Positions 6,201-12,515 of a DNA stretch of 15,778 bases are shown in pieces. Where the stretch lies: positions 1 to 15,778 of the forward strand of contig CAZNOX010000021.1 of the NCBI GenBank assembly GCA_964574875.1. The letters are read 5' to 3'. Source of the stretch: DSCS01 sp035391585 (GTDB lineage Bacteria > Macinerneyibacteriota > Macinerneyibacteria > Macinerneyibacteriales > DSCS01). The notes beneath the pieces are model-generated. The model ran no database searches. It had not been told where the DNA came from and saw only the letters and a program-made list of their open reading frames with translations. Positions within the stretch are counted from its first letter, which is position 1. Every line of letters begins with the position of its first letter. Made by a program: the position numbers and the translations under genes.

Positions 6201-7281
6201 CCGTGAGCGCAAGGACGATATCGACAAGATCGAACGGGAGCAGGCTCTGAAGCTTGAGATCATCAACAAAAGACGCATCGAGATCCTGAAGAAGATCCTT
6301 CCGGGGAAGGCCATCTCCAAAGAAGTGAAGCCCATCGGCCCCAAAGGGACCGCGCTCACAGAGGAGCATTGCTCCGTCAAGGCCATAGAGAAGGTCCTTA
6401 TGGAGAAGAAAGCCCTTCCCGTCGAAGACCTCCAGCGTCTGCAGAAACTGGCGGACATCGTGGAGGAGAAACGGCGTGAGATCATCAAATGGCGCGATGA
6501 AGAGTGGAAAAAACTCCTCCGCGGCGATGATCTGCCCCCGGGAGTCATCAAATCAGTCAAGGTCTACGTGGCCAACCGCCGGGTGGTCTCCGTGGGAGAC
6601 AAGATGGCCGGGCGGCACGGAAACAAAGGCGTCGTCTCCATCATCCTTCCCGAAGAGGATATGCCTTACCTGGAAGACGGGACACCTGTGGATATCGTCC
6701 TGAATCCCCTGGGTGTGCCTTCCCGTATGAATGTGGGACAGATCCTGGAAACACATCTCGGCTGGGCCGCACGGAAACTGGGCGTGAAGATCGCGACCCC
6801 GGTCTTCGACGGTGCTCCTGAGACAGAGATCAAAGAGTGGCTCAACAAAGCAGGACTGCCTGAATCGGGAAAAACGGCCCTCTATGACGGCTACACAGGA
6901 GAGGCTTTTGATGAAAAAGTCACCGTGGGTGTGATCTATGTCATGAAACTTCACCATCTTGTGGATGATAAGCTTCATGCCCGGGCCACAGGGCCCTATT
7001 CACTCGTCTCCCAGCAGCCGCTGGGGGGAAAAGCCCAGTTCGGCGGACAGCGTTTCGGCGAGATGGAAGTCTGGGCGCTGGAAGCCTATGGCGCAGCCCA
7101 TCTCCTGCGCGAGATGCTCACGGTCAAGTCCGATGACGTCAATGGAAGGACAAAGATGTATGAATCCATCATCCGCGGAGAGAATCCCTCTGAACCCGGG
7201 ATCCCCGAGTCCTTCAACGTTCTCGTGAACGAGCTCAAGGGACTTTGCCTGAATATTGAATTTTTTAAGAATGATAAATAA
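3217..7281 (+). CDS. rpoB: DNA-directed RNA polymerase subunit beta (1354 aa)
   Basis: The beta subunit forms one pincer of core RNA polymerase and half of the active site, and binds rifampicin. It runs from the N-terminal protrusion FSFAQIREMVDIPYLLD through lobe and fork to the C-terminal clamp segment. The rifampicin cluster is at about 546-580: GSHQLSQFMDQTNPL then SEITNKRRLSALGPGG. Relative to E. coli it has His at S509, Thr at N518, Asn566 at H526 and Leu at I530, while the S531 equivalent (Ser571) and D516 equivalent (Asp556) are kept. The catalytic-loop lysines K1129 and K1137 sit in GDKMAGRHGNKG. Two lineage insertions are present: one in the lobe after FLRALGY, and a charged, coiled-coil-like one at about 983-1106 matching the E. 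coli SI2 position. ATG 3217 follows AGGGGGT (3201-3207). The stop codon overlaps the rpoC ribosome site, so the two genes are closely coupled. Confidence 0.99.
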   Translation: MTQKTKEFPFSLKEKFEPKTGRFSFAQIREMVDIPYLLDMQQKSYEEFLQIDVPPEKREDKGLQGIFLKTFPITNHEKKNREPDLEQSKYILEFIRYDLDPPQFTPNECRERGLTYGSNLRVTLRLTKKIENPGTAEQEIDVSEEQEVYFGDIPLMLSNGSFIINGAERVVVGQLHRSPGLFVDSVDDNPGKEAYSARLIPYDGSWIEFSIDRRDLMYISIDRKKKIYITTFLRALGYEKDEEILDLFSEKYEIDTKAYPETFYQEMTLARDLKDEAGTVVGRLGQRVDADVWNAISHLRDAGHPDFQKILIYAEKRHIKLAPGKEESLRGYIRNTIFGNKVKTELDEVAAQPGDQFTMEIFNKFKEQGVENEIILFVVKEGNQDIIAASLEKDNFDAMEKALARVYGILRPGSPATIELAESLIYDLFFNPRTYNLGEVGRYKLNVVLGNEAESGENTLTNEDIIGSIAYLLKLRFNLVEAGDIDHLGNRRIRAVGELLMNHLYTGFYRMKRVIQERMNISEADKINPQNLVNSRPVTAVLNEFFGSHQLSQFMDQTNPLSEITNKRRLSALGPGGLSRERAGFEARDVHYTHYGRICPIETPEGQNIGLITSLASFAAIDRFGFLRTPYRKVAKGKVTDDVVYLTADQEEGKIIAQANAVLKENGQFAADRILARQSGEFILVEPKRVDYMDVSPKQLISVSAALIPFLEHDDANRALMGSNMQRQGVPLINPDSPIVGTGIEAKIAQDSGYVQIARRSGVVEKVTANLIVIKTDQDKLDPDNLDKDFGHDMGRDIYYLEKFRRSNKDTCINTRPIVHVGQKIKKGDPLTEGFGTQGGELALGQNLLVAFLPWRGYNFEDAIVLSERLVKNNSFDSIHVEELQIDARETKLGKEEITRDIPQVMDEMIKDLDESGIIKIGTYVKPGDILVGKVTPKGKTELTPEEKLLRAIFGKIAEDVKDASLRVPPGVKGKVIDVKVFTRKQTEDMEAVIRRERKDDIDKIEREQALKLEIINKRRIEILKKILPGKAISKEVKPIGPKGTALTEEHCSVKAIEKVLMEKKALPVEDLQRLQKLADIVEEKRREIIKWRDEEWKKLLRGDDLPPGVIKSVKVYVANRRVVSVGDKMAGRHGNKGVVSIILPEEDMPYLEDGTPVDIVLNPLGVPSRMNVGQILETHLGWAARKLGVKIATPVFDGAPETEIKEWLNKAGLPESGKTALYDGYTGEAFDEKVTVGVIYVMKLHHLVDDKLHARATGPYSLVSQQPLGGKAQFGGQRFGEMEVWALEAYGAAHLLREMLTVKSDDVNGRTKMYESIIRGENPSEPGIPESFNVLVNELKGLCLNIEFFKNDK

Positions 7282-7292
7282 GGAGGATAGCT

Positions 7293-10200
7293 TTGACATC
7301 TCCGAAAAAGGTTTTTCCGAAATCGACCAATGATTTTGATTCTATCAAAATCTCTCTGGCCTCTCCCGAAGAGATCCGTTCCTGGTCCTACGGGGAAGTG
7401 AAAGAGCCGGAGACCATCAATTACAGGACACTCAAGCCGGAGAAAGACGGTTTGTTCTGTGAGAGGATATTCGGCCCTGTCAAGGATTACGAATGCGCCT
7501 GCGGGAAGTACAAAAAAAAGAAGAACAAAGGGATCATCTGCGACCGATGCGGCGTGGAAGTGACCGAATCCCGTGTCCGGCGTGAACGTATGGGCCATAT
7601 CGAACTGGTGACCCCCGTGGCGCACATCTGGTTTTTCAAGAACCTGCCCAACAGGATGGCTCTGCTTCTGGACCTCAAAAGCAAGGAAGTGGACTCTGTC
7701 ATCTATTACGACAAGTATTTTGTCGTGGATCCCGGGGACATCCCCGAGCTGGTGGAGTATGAGACCTCTCTTGAAGACGGTTCTCTCAAACCCAATCTGA
7801 AAAAACGGATCTTGGATGAAGAAGAGTATGATGAGCTGGTGGAACGCTACGGCGAAGAGAGTTTCGTGGCAGAGATGGGAGCCGGCGCACTGCGCAAGGC
7901 CCTGGAAAAGATCGACGTGGAGCTGGAGTTCTTCCGTATTCAGGGAGAGATCGAGACGACAAAATCGGTGCAGAACAGGAAAAAACTCATCAAGAGCCTC
8001 CGCCTCCTCAATCAGCTGAAGATCTCGGATATCCGTCCCGAATGGATGATCCTGGAAGTGCTCCCGGTGACCCCGGCCGACCTGAGGCCCCTTGTGCCCC
8101 TGGACGGCGGGAAGTTTGCCACATCTGACCTGAATGACCTCTACCGGCGTGTCATCCACAGAAACAACAGGCTGAAAAAGCTCATCGACCTCAATGCCCC
8201 GGAGATCATTCTGAAAAACGAGAAAAGGATGCTCCAGGAAGCCGTGGACGCCCTCTTTGACAACGGACGGCGCAACCGTCCCGTCACAGGGACCGGAAAC
8301 CGGCCCCTGAAATCTCTTTCGGATATGCTGAAGGGGAAAAACGGGCGCTTCCGTCAGAATCTTCTTGGAAAACGCGTGGACTACTCCGGGCGCTCGGTCA
8401 TCGTCGTTGATCCCAAACTTCGCCTGGACCAGTGCGGTATCCCCAAGCAGATGGCCATCGAACTCTTCAAGCCCTTCCTGCTCAACAGGATCGAAGAGAA
8501 CATGGTGGACACTCTCAAAGGGGCCCGGAAGATCCTGGAAAAGGCTTCCCCCGAAGTCTGGCAGTACCTGGATGAGATCATCAAAGACCATCCGGTTCTG
8601 CTGAACCGTGCCCCCACGCTTCACCGTTTGAGTATTCAGGCCTTTATGCCCCAGCTGGTGGAAGGGAAAGCCATTAAGATCCACCCCCTGGTCTGTACAG
8701 CTTTTAACGCCGACTTCGACGGAGACCAGATGGGTGTCCATCTTCCCCTTTCCCTGGAAGCTCAGATCGAAGCCCGCATGCTTATGCTTTCCAAGTATAA
8801 TATCCTGTCACCGGCCCACGGAAAACCCCTGGCGACGCCCACCAAAGATATGGTGCTGGGCCTCTACTACCTCACGAAGGAGCGCAAAGGAGCTCCCGGC
8901 GAAGGGAAGATCTTCAGTTCCGTGGATGAGGTCATCGTGGCCCATCACAATAAGAAGATCGGGCTCCATGCGCGGATCAAGCTCATGGGGACCAATAAGA
9001 TCAAAGAGAAGGCCGACTGGTCGGAGAAAGAGGTCCGGAATGTGGAGAAGTGGAGAGACTACACCACAGTGGGACGCGCCCTCTTCAATTTTGAGGTGCT
9101 TCCTGCGGGATTCCGTTATGTGAACCTTCTCATGAATAAAAAGAATATTGAAAAGACCATCGCCGATATCGTGAAAGAAGTGGGTAATGAATCAGCTGTG
9201 GAGACGTTGGACCGGATGAAGGCAACGGGATTTGCTTATGCCACGCTCTCAGGGACCACCTTCGCGTCTGACGACCTGCTGACCCCTGAGATCAAAAAAG
9301 AGATGATCGACAAGACCACTGAACAGGTGGATAAATACTGGAACCAGTACCGGAAGGGGATCATCACCGAGACAGAGCGTTACAACATGGTCATCAACGC
9401 CTGGACCCATACAACGGAGCAGGTGGCTGATGAGATGATCACAAAGATGAAGAATGACAAAGGCGGGTTCAACCCGGTCTTCATGATGATGGATTCCGGA
9501 GCCCGGGGATCCCGGACCCAGATCACACAGCTGGCCGGAATGCGAGGACTCATGGCCAAACCCCAGAAGACACTCACGGGAAGCGTGGGTGAGATCATCG
9601 AGCAGCCGATCACGGCGAACTTCCGTGAAGGGCTTAATGTCCTCCAGTATTTCATCTCCACACACGGGGCCCGTAAGGGACTGGCGGATACCGCCCTGAA
9701 GACAGCCGACGCGGGTTACCTCACAAGGAAACTTGTGGATGTGGCCCAGGAAGTGATCGTCAAGGAAGAGGATTGCGGGACCCTGCGCGGCCTGAAAGTA
9801 GGCCATCTCAAAGACGGGGAAGAGATCATCATCCCCATCTCTGAAAGGATCCGCGGCCGTGTCTCTCTCTATGATGTCTCCGACCCGGATAATCCCGACC
9901 AGGTGCTCGTCCAGGCCAATGAGGTCATCACCGAAGACCTGGCCAAAAGGATCGAAGACAAGGGAATCGAATACATCTATGTCCGTTCTGTGCTGACCTG
10001 TGATTCAAAGACAGGAACCTGCGCGAAATGCTACGGTGTCAACCTCGGAACCGGACGTCCCGCAGAAGTCGGGGATGCCGTGGGGGTCATTGCGGCCCAG
10101 TCCATCGGCGAGCCCGGCACCCAGCTCACATTGCGGACCTTCCATATCGGCGGGACAGCCTCCCGTATCATCGAACAGTCTGAAGTCAAAAGCAAGTTTG

Positions 10201-11483
10201 AGGGGATCATCCGTATCGAAGGGCTGAAGTTCATCGAAAACAGAAACGGCGATAAAGTGGTGATCAACCGTTCCGGAAAGATCTTTGTCATCGATGCCGA
10301 AGGAAAAGAACGGTCAAAATATGACGTCCCCTATGCAGCGATGATGAAAGTCAATGACGGTGACGAGATCAAAGCCGGCGACATCATCTTTGAGTGGGAT
10401 CCCTTTATCCGTCCCATCGTTGCGGAAAAAGAGGGGAAGATCAAGTTTGACAACCTTATTGAAGGAAAGACGGTGGAAGAGGTCCTTGATTCATCAACAG
10501 CGACCATCCAGAGAGTCATCATCGAAGACAAGACAAAGAAACTTCATCCCAGGGTCATCATCGAAGGAAAAGAGAACGCGAAAAACGAAGAAGAGGAAGG
10601 GCGCAGCCTCTACTACCTTCCCACAGGCGCTTATCTCATCGTCAATGAGAACGACGAGGTCAAGCCCGGAGATATGCTGGCCAAGATGCCCAGGCAGATC
10701 GGCAAGACCCGTGACATCACAGGAGGCCTGCCGCGCATCACTGAGCTTTTTGAAGCCCGCAAGCCTGATGACACATCGATCATCTCCGAGATCGACGGTG
10801 TGGTGGAATACGGAAAGATCGTCCACGGGTACCGGATCCTCATCGTCAAAAACGAATTCGGTGACGAAAAACGGTATAAAGTCCCCCTGGGAAAACAGAT
10901 CCTCGTCAATCCCGAAGACCGTGTGGAAGCGGGAGAGGCCCTCACATCCGGGAATGTGAATCCCCATGATATCCTCAAAGTCAAAGGGCTGGACGACGTC
11001 CGGGAATATCTCCTCAACGAGATCCAGGAAGTCTACCGTATCCAGGGCGTCGAGATCAATGACAAGCATCTGGAGATCATCATCCGCCAGATGACAAGAA
11101 AGGTCAAGATCAAGGATCCCGGCGATTCCCTCTTCATGCCCCAGGAGTTCATTGACCACAATGTCTATATGGGAGAGAACGAACACCTGATCAGCCAGGG
11201 GAAAGAGCCCGCCCAGGCGGAGCCCATCCTCCTCGGGATCACCAAAGCCGCCCTGAACACCGACTCCTTCCTCTCATCGGCATCGTTCCAGGAGACAAAC
11301 CGGATCCTCACCGATGCTGCGCTTGAAGGGAAATACGACACCCTCGAAGGGCTGAAGGAAAACATCATCATCGGGCACCTGATCCCCGCGGGGACCTGTG
11401 CCAAAGAGTATAAATATATCGATTCCATGGTGGTGAACGGAATCACCGATGCCCTGGAGATCGACGTGGAAGACGAAGAATAG
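7293..11483 (+). CDS. rpoC: DNA-directed RNA polymerase subunit beta' (1396 aa)
   Basis: The beta' subunit carries the catalytic Mg2+ site, clamp, bridge helix and trigger loop of RNA polymerase. The N-terminal zinc ribbon uses C68, C70, C83 and C86. The universal catalytic motif NADFDGDQM has D474, D476 and D478. The bridge helix begins at TANFREGLNVLQYFISTHG. The second zinc site is C828, C903, C910 and C913. The trigger loop (VGVIAAQSIGEPGTQLTLR, then FHIGG at 950-954) is split by a large insertion at about 957-1130, the position of SI3 in E. coli, before GLPRITELFEARKP. Just upstream of the bridge helix the F-loop region (MAKPQKTLTGSVGEIIEQP, 754-772) is about 7 residues longer than in E. 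coli. The start is TTG 7293: AGGAGG (7281-7286) lies 6 nt before it, the N terminus matches the family, and no ATG is near. rpoC ends the operon. Confidence 0.99.
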   Translation: MTSPKKVFPKSTNDFDSIKISLASPEEIRSWSYGEVKEPETINYRTLKPEKDGLFCERIFGPVKDYECACGKYKKKKNKGIICDRCGVEVTESRVRRERMGHIELVTPVAHIWFFKNLPNRMALLLDLKSKEVDSVIYYDKYFVVDPGDIPELVEYETSLEDGSLKPNLKKRILDEEEYDELVERYGEESFVAEMGAGALRKALEKIDVELEFFRIQGEIETTKSVQNRKKLIKSLRLLNQLKISDIRPEWMILEVLPVTPADLRPLVPLDGGKFATSDLNDLYRRVIHRNNRLKKLIDLNAPEIILKNEKRMLQEAVDALFDNGRRNRPVTGTGNRPLKSLSDMLKGKNGRFRQNLLGKRVDYSGRSVIVVDPKLRLDQCGIPKQMAIELFKPFLLNRIEENMVDTLKGARKILEKASPEVWQYLDEIIKDHPVLLNRAPTLHRLSIQAFMPQLVEGKAIKIHPLVCTAFNADFDGDQMGVHLPLSLEAQIEARMLMLSKYNILSPAHGKPLATPTKDMVLGLYYLTKERKGAPGEGKIFSSVDEVIVAHHNKKIGLHARIKLMGTNKIKEKADWSEKEVRNVEKWRDYTTVGRALFNFEVLPAGFRYVNLLMNKKNIEKTIADIVKEVGNESAVETLDRMKATGFAYATLSGTTFASDDLLTPEIKKEMIDKTTEQVDKYWNQYRKGIITETERYNMVINAWTHTTEQVADEMITKMKNDKGGFNPVFMMMDSGARGSRTQITQLAGMRGLMAKPQKTLTGSVGEIIEQPITANFREGLNVLQYFISTHGARKGLADTALKTADAGYLTRKLVDVAQEVIVKEEDCGTLRGLKVGHLKDGEEIIIPISERIRGRVSLYDVSDPDNPDQVLVQANEVITEDLAKRIEDKGIEYIYVRSVLTCDSKTGTCAKCYGVNLGTGRPAEVGDAVGVIAAQSIGEPGTQLTLRTFHIGGTASRIIEQSEVKSKFEGIIRIEGLKFIENRNGDKVVINRSGKIFVIDAEGKERSKYDVPYAAMMKVNDGDEIKAGDIIFEWDPFIRPIVAEKEGKIKFDNLIEGKTVEEVLDSSTATIQRVIIEDKTKKLHPRVIIEGKENAKNEEEEGRSLYYLPTGAYLIVNENDEVKPGDMLAKMPRQIGKTRDITGGLPRITELFEARKPDDTSIISEIDGVVEYGKIVHGYRILIVKNEFGDEKRYKVPLGKQILVNPEDRVEAGEALTSGNVNPHDILKVKGLDDVREYLLNEIQEVYRIQGVEINDKHLEIIIRQMTRKVKIKDPGDSLFMPQEFIDHNVYMGENEHLISQGKEPAQAEPILLGITKAALNTDSFLSSASFQETNRILTDAALEGKYDTLEGLKENIIIGHLIPAGTCAKEYKYIDSMVVNGITDALEIDVEDEE

Positions 11484-11492
11484 AGAGATTTC

Positions 11493-11566
11493 CGCCCTGA
11501 AAGGAGAGACTTTCAGGGCGCCTGCATCTTTTCAGATGGTATTTTCAGGCGAAAGAGGCTTTTTTT
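11493..11566 (+). terminator. Tandem stem-loops and T7 tract ending rpoBC
   Basis: A perfect 11-bp hairpin starts 10 nt after the rpoC stop: CGCCCTGAAAG (11493-11503) with CTTTCAGGGCG (11510-11520), loop GAGAGA. A second structure follows: CGCCTG (11519-11524) with CAGGCG (11546-11551) enclosing CATCT/AGATG (11525-11529 with 11534-11538). The T7 run at 11560-11566 comes after GAAAGAGGC. An alternative fold, GCCT (11520-11523) with AGGC (11556-11559) plus CTTTTC with GAAAG, puts the stem directly next to the T tract, as an intrinsic terminator requires. Termination after rpoC is likely; which fold does it is uncertain. Confidence 0.7.
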
Positions 11567-11578
11567 GTCTGAATTATC

Positions 11579-11607
11579 TTGACAGTGCAGGGTGAGGTTG
11601 GTAATAT
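11579..11607 (+). promoter_or_regulatory. Sigma70-type promoter of the str operon
   Basis: A perfect -35 hexamer TTGACA (11579-11584) is separated by exactly 17 bp from TAATAT (11602-11607), a four-of-six match to TATAAT. It sits 12 bp past the T7 tract of the rpoC terminator, so the str operon gets its own start. Initiation would be expected near 11613-11616, giving a leader of about 25 nt that holds the rpsL ribosome site AAAAAGGAGG (11621-11630). Confidence 0.8.
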
Positions 11608-11640
11608 TTGTGCACGAATTAAAAAGGAGGACATAGGAGT

Positions 11641-12015
11641 ATGCCTACGATAAACCAGCTAGTGCGTAAAGGGCGAAAGAAAATCGTCAAAAAGAGCAAA
11701 TCTCCTGCCATGCAGGGGAATCCCCAAAAAAGAGGGGTCTGCACGAGGGTGACCACACAGACACCTAAAAAGCCAAACTCCGCTTTACGTAAGATCGCCA
11801 GGGTCAAGCTGAGCAACCAGTTTGAAGTGACTGCTTATATTCCCGGGGAAGGCCATAACCTGCAGGAGCATTCCATCGTCTTGATCCGCGGAGGCCGAGT
11901 CAGAGACTTGCCCGGTGTGCGTTATCATATTGTGAGAGGGGCTTTGGATACCGCCGGAGTCGACGGACGTATGCAGGGCCGGTCCAAATACGGGACCAAA
12001 AGACCCAAAAAATAA
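11641..12015 (+). CDS. rpsL: 30S ribosomal protein S12 (124 aa)
   Basis: S12 lies at the decoding centre, controls accuracy and is the main protein determinant of streptomycin response. Length and sequence are standard: MPTINQLVRKGRKK, then KRGVCTRV (30-37), TPKKPNSALRK (41-51) and GEGHNLQEHS (69-78). Numbering with Met matches E. coli. The lysines at 43 and 44 and Pro91 are kept, and Asp89, the usual RimO methylthiolation site, is present. Codon 88 (AGA, 11902-11904) gives Arg where E. coli and most bacteria have Lys; K88R is a known streptomycin-resistance change. ATG 11641 follows AAAAAGGAGG by 10 nt. First gene of the str operon; rpsG follows after 17 nt. Confidence 0.98.
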   Translation: MPTINQLVRKGRKKIVKKSKSPAMQGNPQKRGVCTRVTTQTPKKPNSALRKIARVKLSNQFEVTAYIPGEGHNLQEHSIVLIRGGRVRDLPGVRYHIVRGALDTAGVDGRMQGRSKYGTKRPKK

Positions 12016-12032
12016 AACGGAGGGAAAGACAT

Positions 12033-12503
12033 ATGCCTAGGAGAGGAATCCGTAAAAAGATCGAAAAAAAATACGACAATTATGAGCAGATGGTCGTCGA
12101 GAAGACCATCAACAAACTCATGTGGGAAGGCAAGAAGAGCGTCGCCCGCAATATCTTTGAATCCGCGATGGTTGAGATCCGCGAACGGACCGGCGAAGAC
12201 GGACTGACCATGTTCAGAAAAGCCATCGAAGCACTCAAACCTGAACTGGAAGTCAAGTCCCGCCGTGTGGGAGGAGCCAACTACCAGGTTCCCATTCCCG
12301 TCCGTCCCGAAAGAAAGCTTTCGCTGGCTATTCGTTGGCTGGTCAACTATTCCCGCGACCGCAAAGACGAGTATGCCATGTATAAGCGCTTTGCCAAAGA
12401 GATCATTGACGCTGTGAACGGACAGGGCGGAGCGGCCAAGAAAAAAGATGATACACATAAAATGGCTGAAGCCAACAAGGCTTTTGCTCATTTTCGGTAT
12501 TAG
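12033..12503 (+). CDS. rpsG: 30S ribosomal protein S7 (156 aa)
   Basis: S7 nucleates assembly of the 30S head by binding the 3' major domain of 16S rRNA and lines the E site. The family start MPRRGIRKKIEKKYDNYE is followed by the helix WEGKKSVARNIFESAM (31-46), the beta-hairpin region SRRVGGANYQVPIPVRPERK (76-95) and the helix IRWLVNYSRDRK (100-111). The C terminus ends in a basic stretch plus FAHFRY, typical of the family. ATG 12033 follows CGGAGGG (12019-12025). In E. coli S7 regulates the str operon through a structured gap of roughly 100 nt before rpsG; here the gap is only 17 nt, so that particular mechanism is not available in this place. Confidence 0.98.
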   Translation: MPRRGIRKKIEKKYDNYEQMVVEKTINKLMWEGKKSVARNIFESAMVEIRERTGEDGLTMFRKAIEALKPELEVKSRRVGGANYQVPIPVRPERKLSLAIRWLVNYSRDRKDEYAMYKRFAKEIIDAVNGQGGAAKKKDDTHKMAEANKAFAHFRY

Positions 12504-12515
12504 TCGGGAGGCATT

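Noticed and set aside
7086..8741. Very long open frame on the minus strand opposite rpoB/rpoC (551 codons), with others opposite fusA (12708-14231) and tuf (14460-15713).
   Set aside because: They lie entirely against highly conserved genes and read as low-complexity His/Asp/Leu-rich shadows, with no recognisable domain or ribosome site. They arise from the codon bias of the true genes.
12016..12032. E. coli-like S7 operator between rpsL and rpsG.
   Set aside because: The gap is only 17 nt, almost all ribosome binding site, with no room for that structure.
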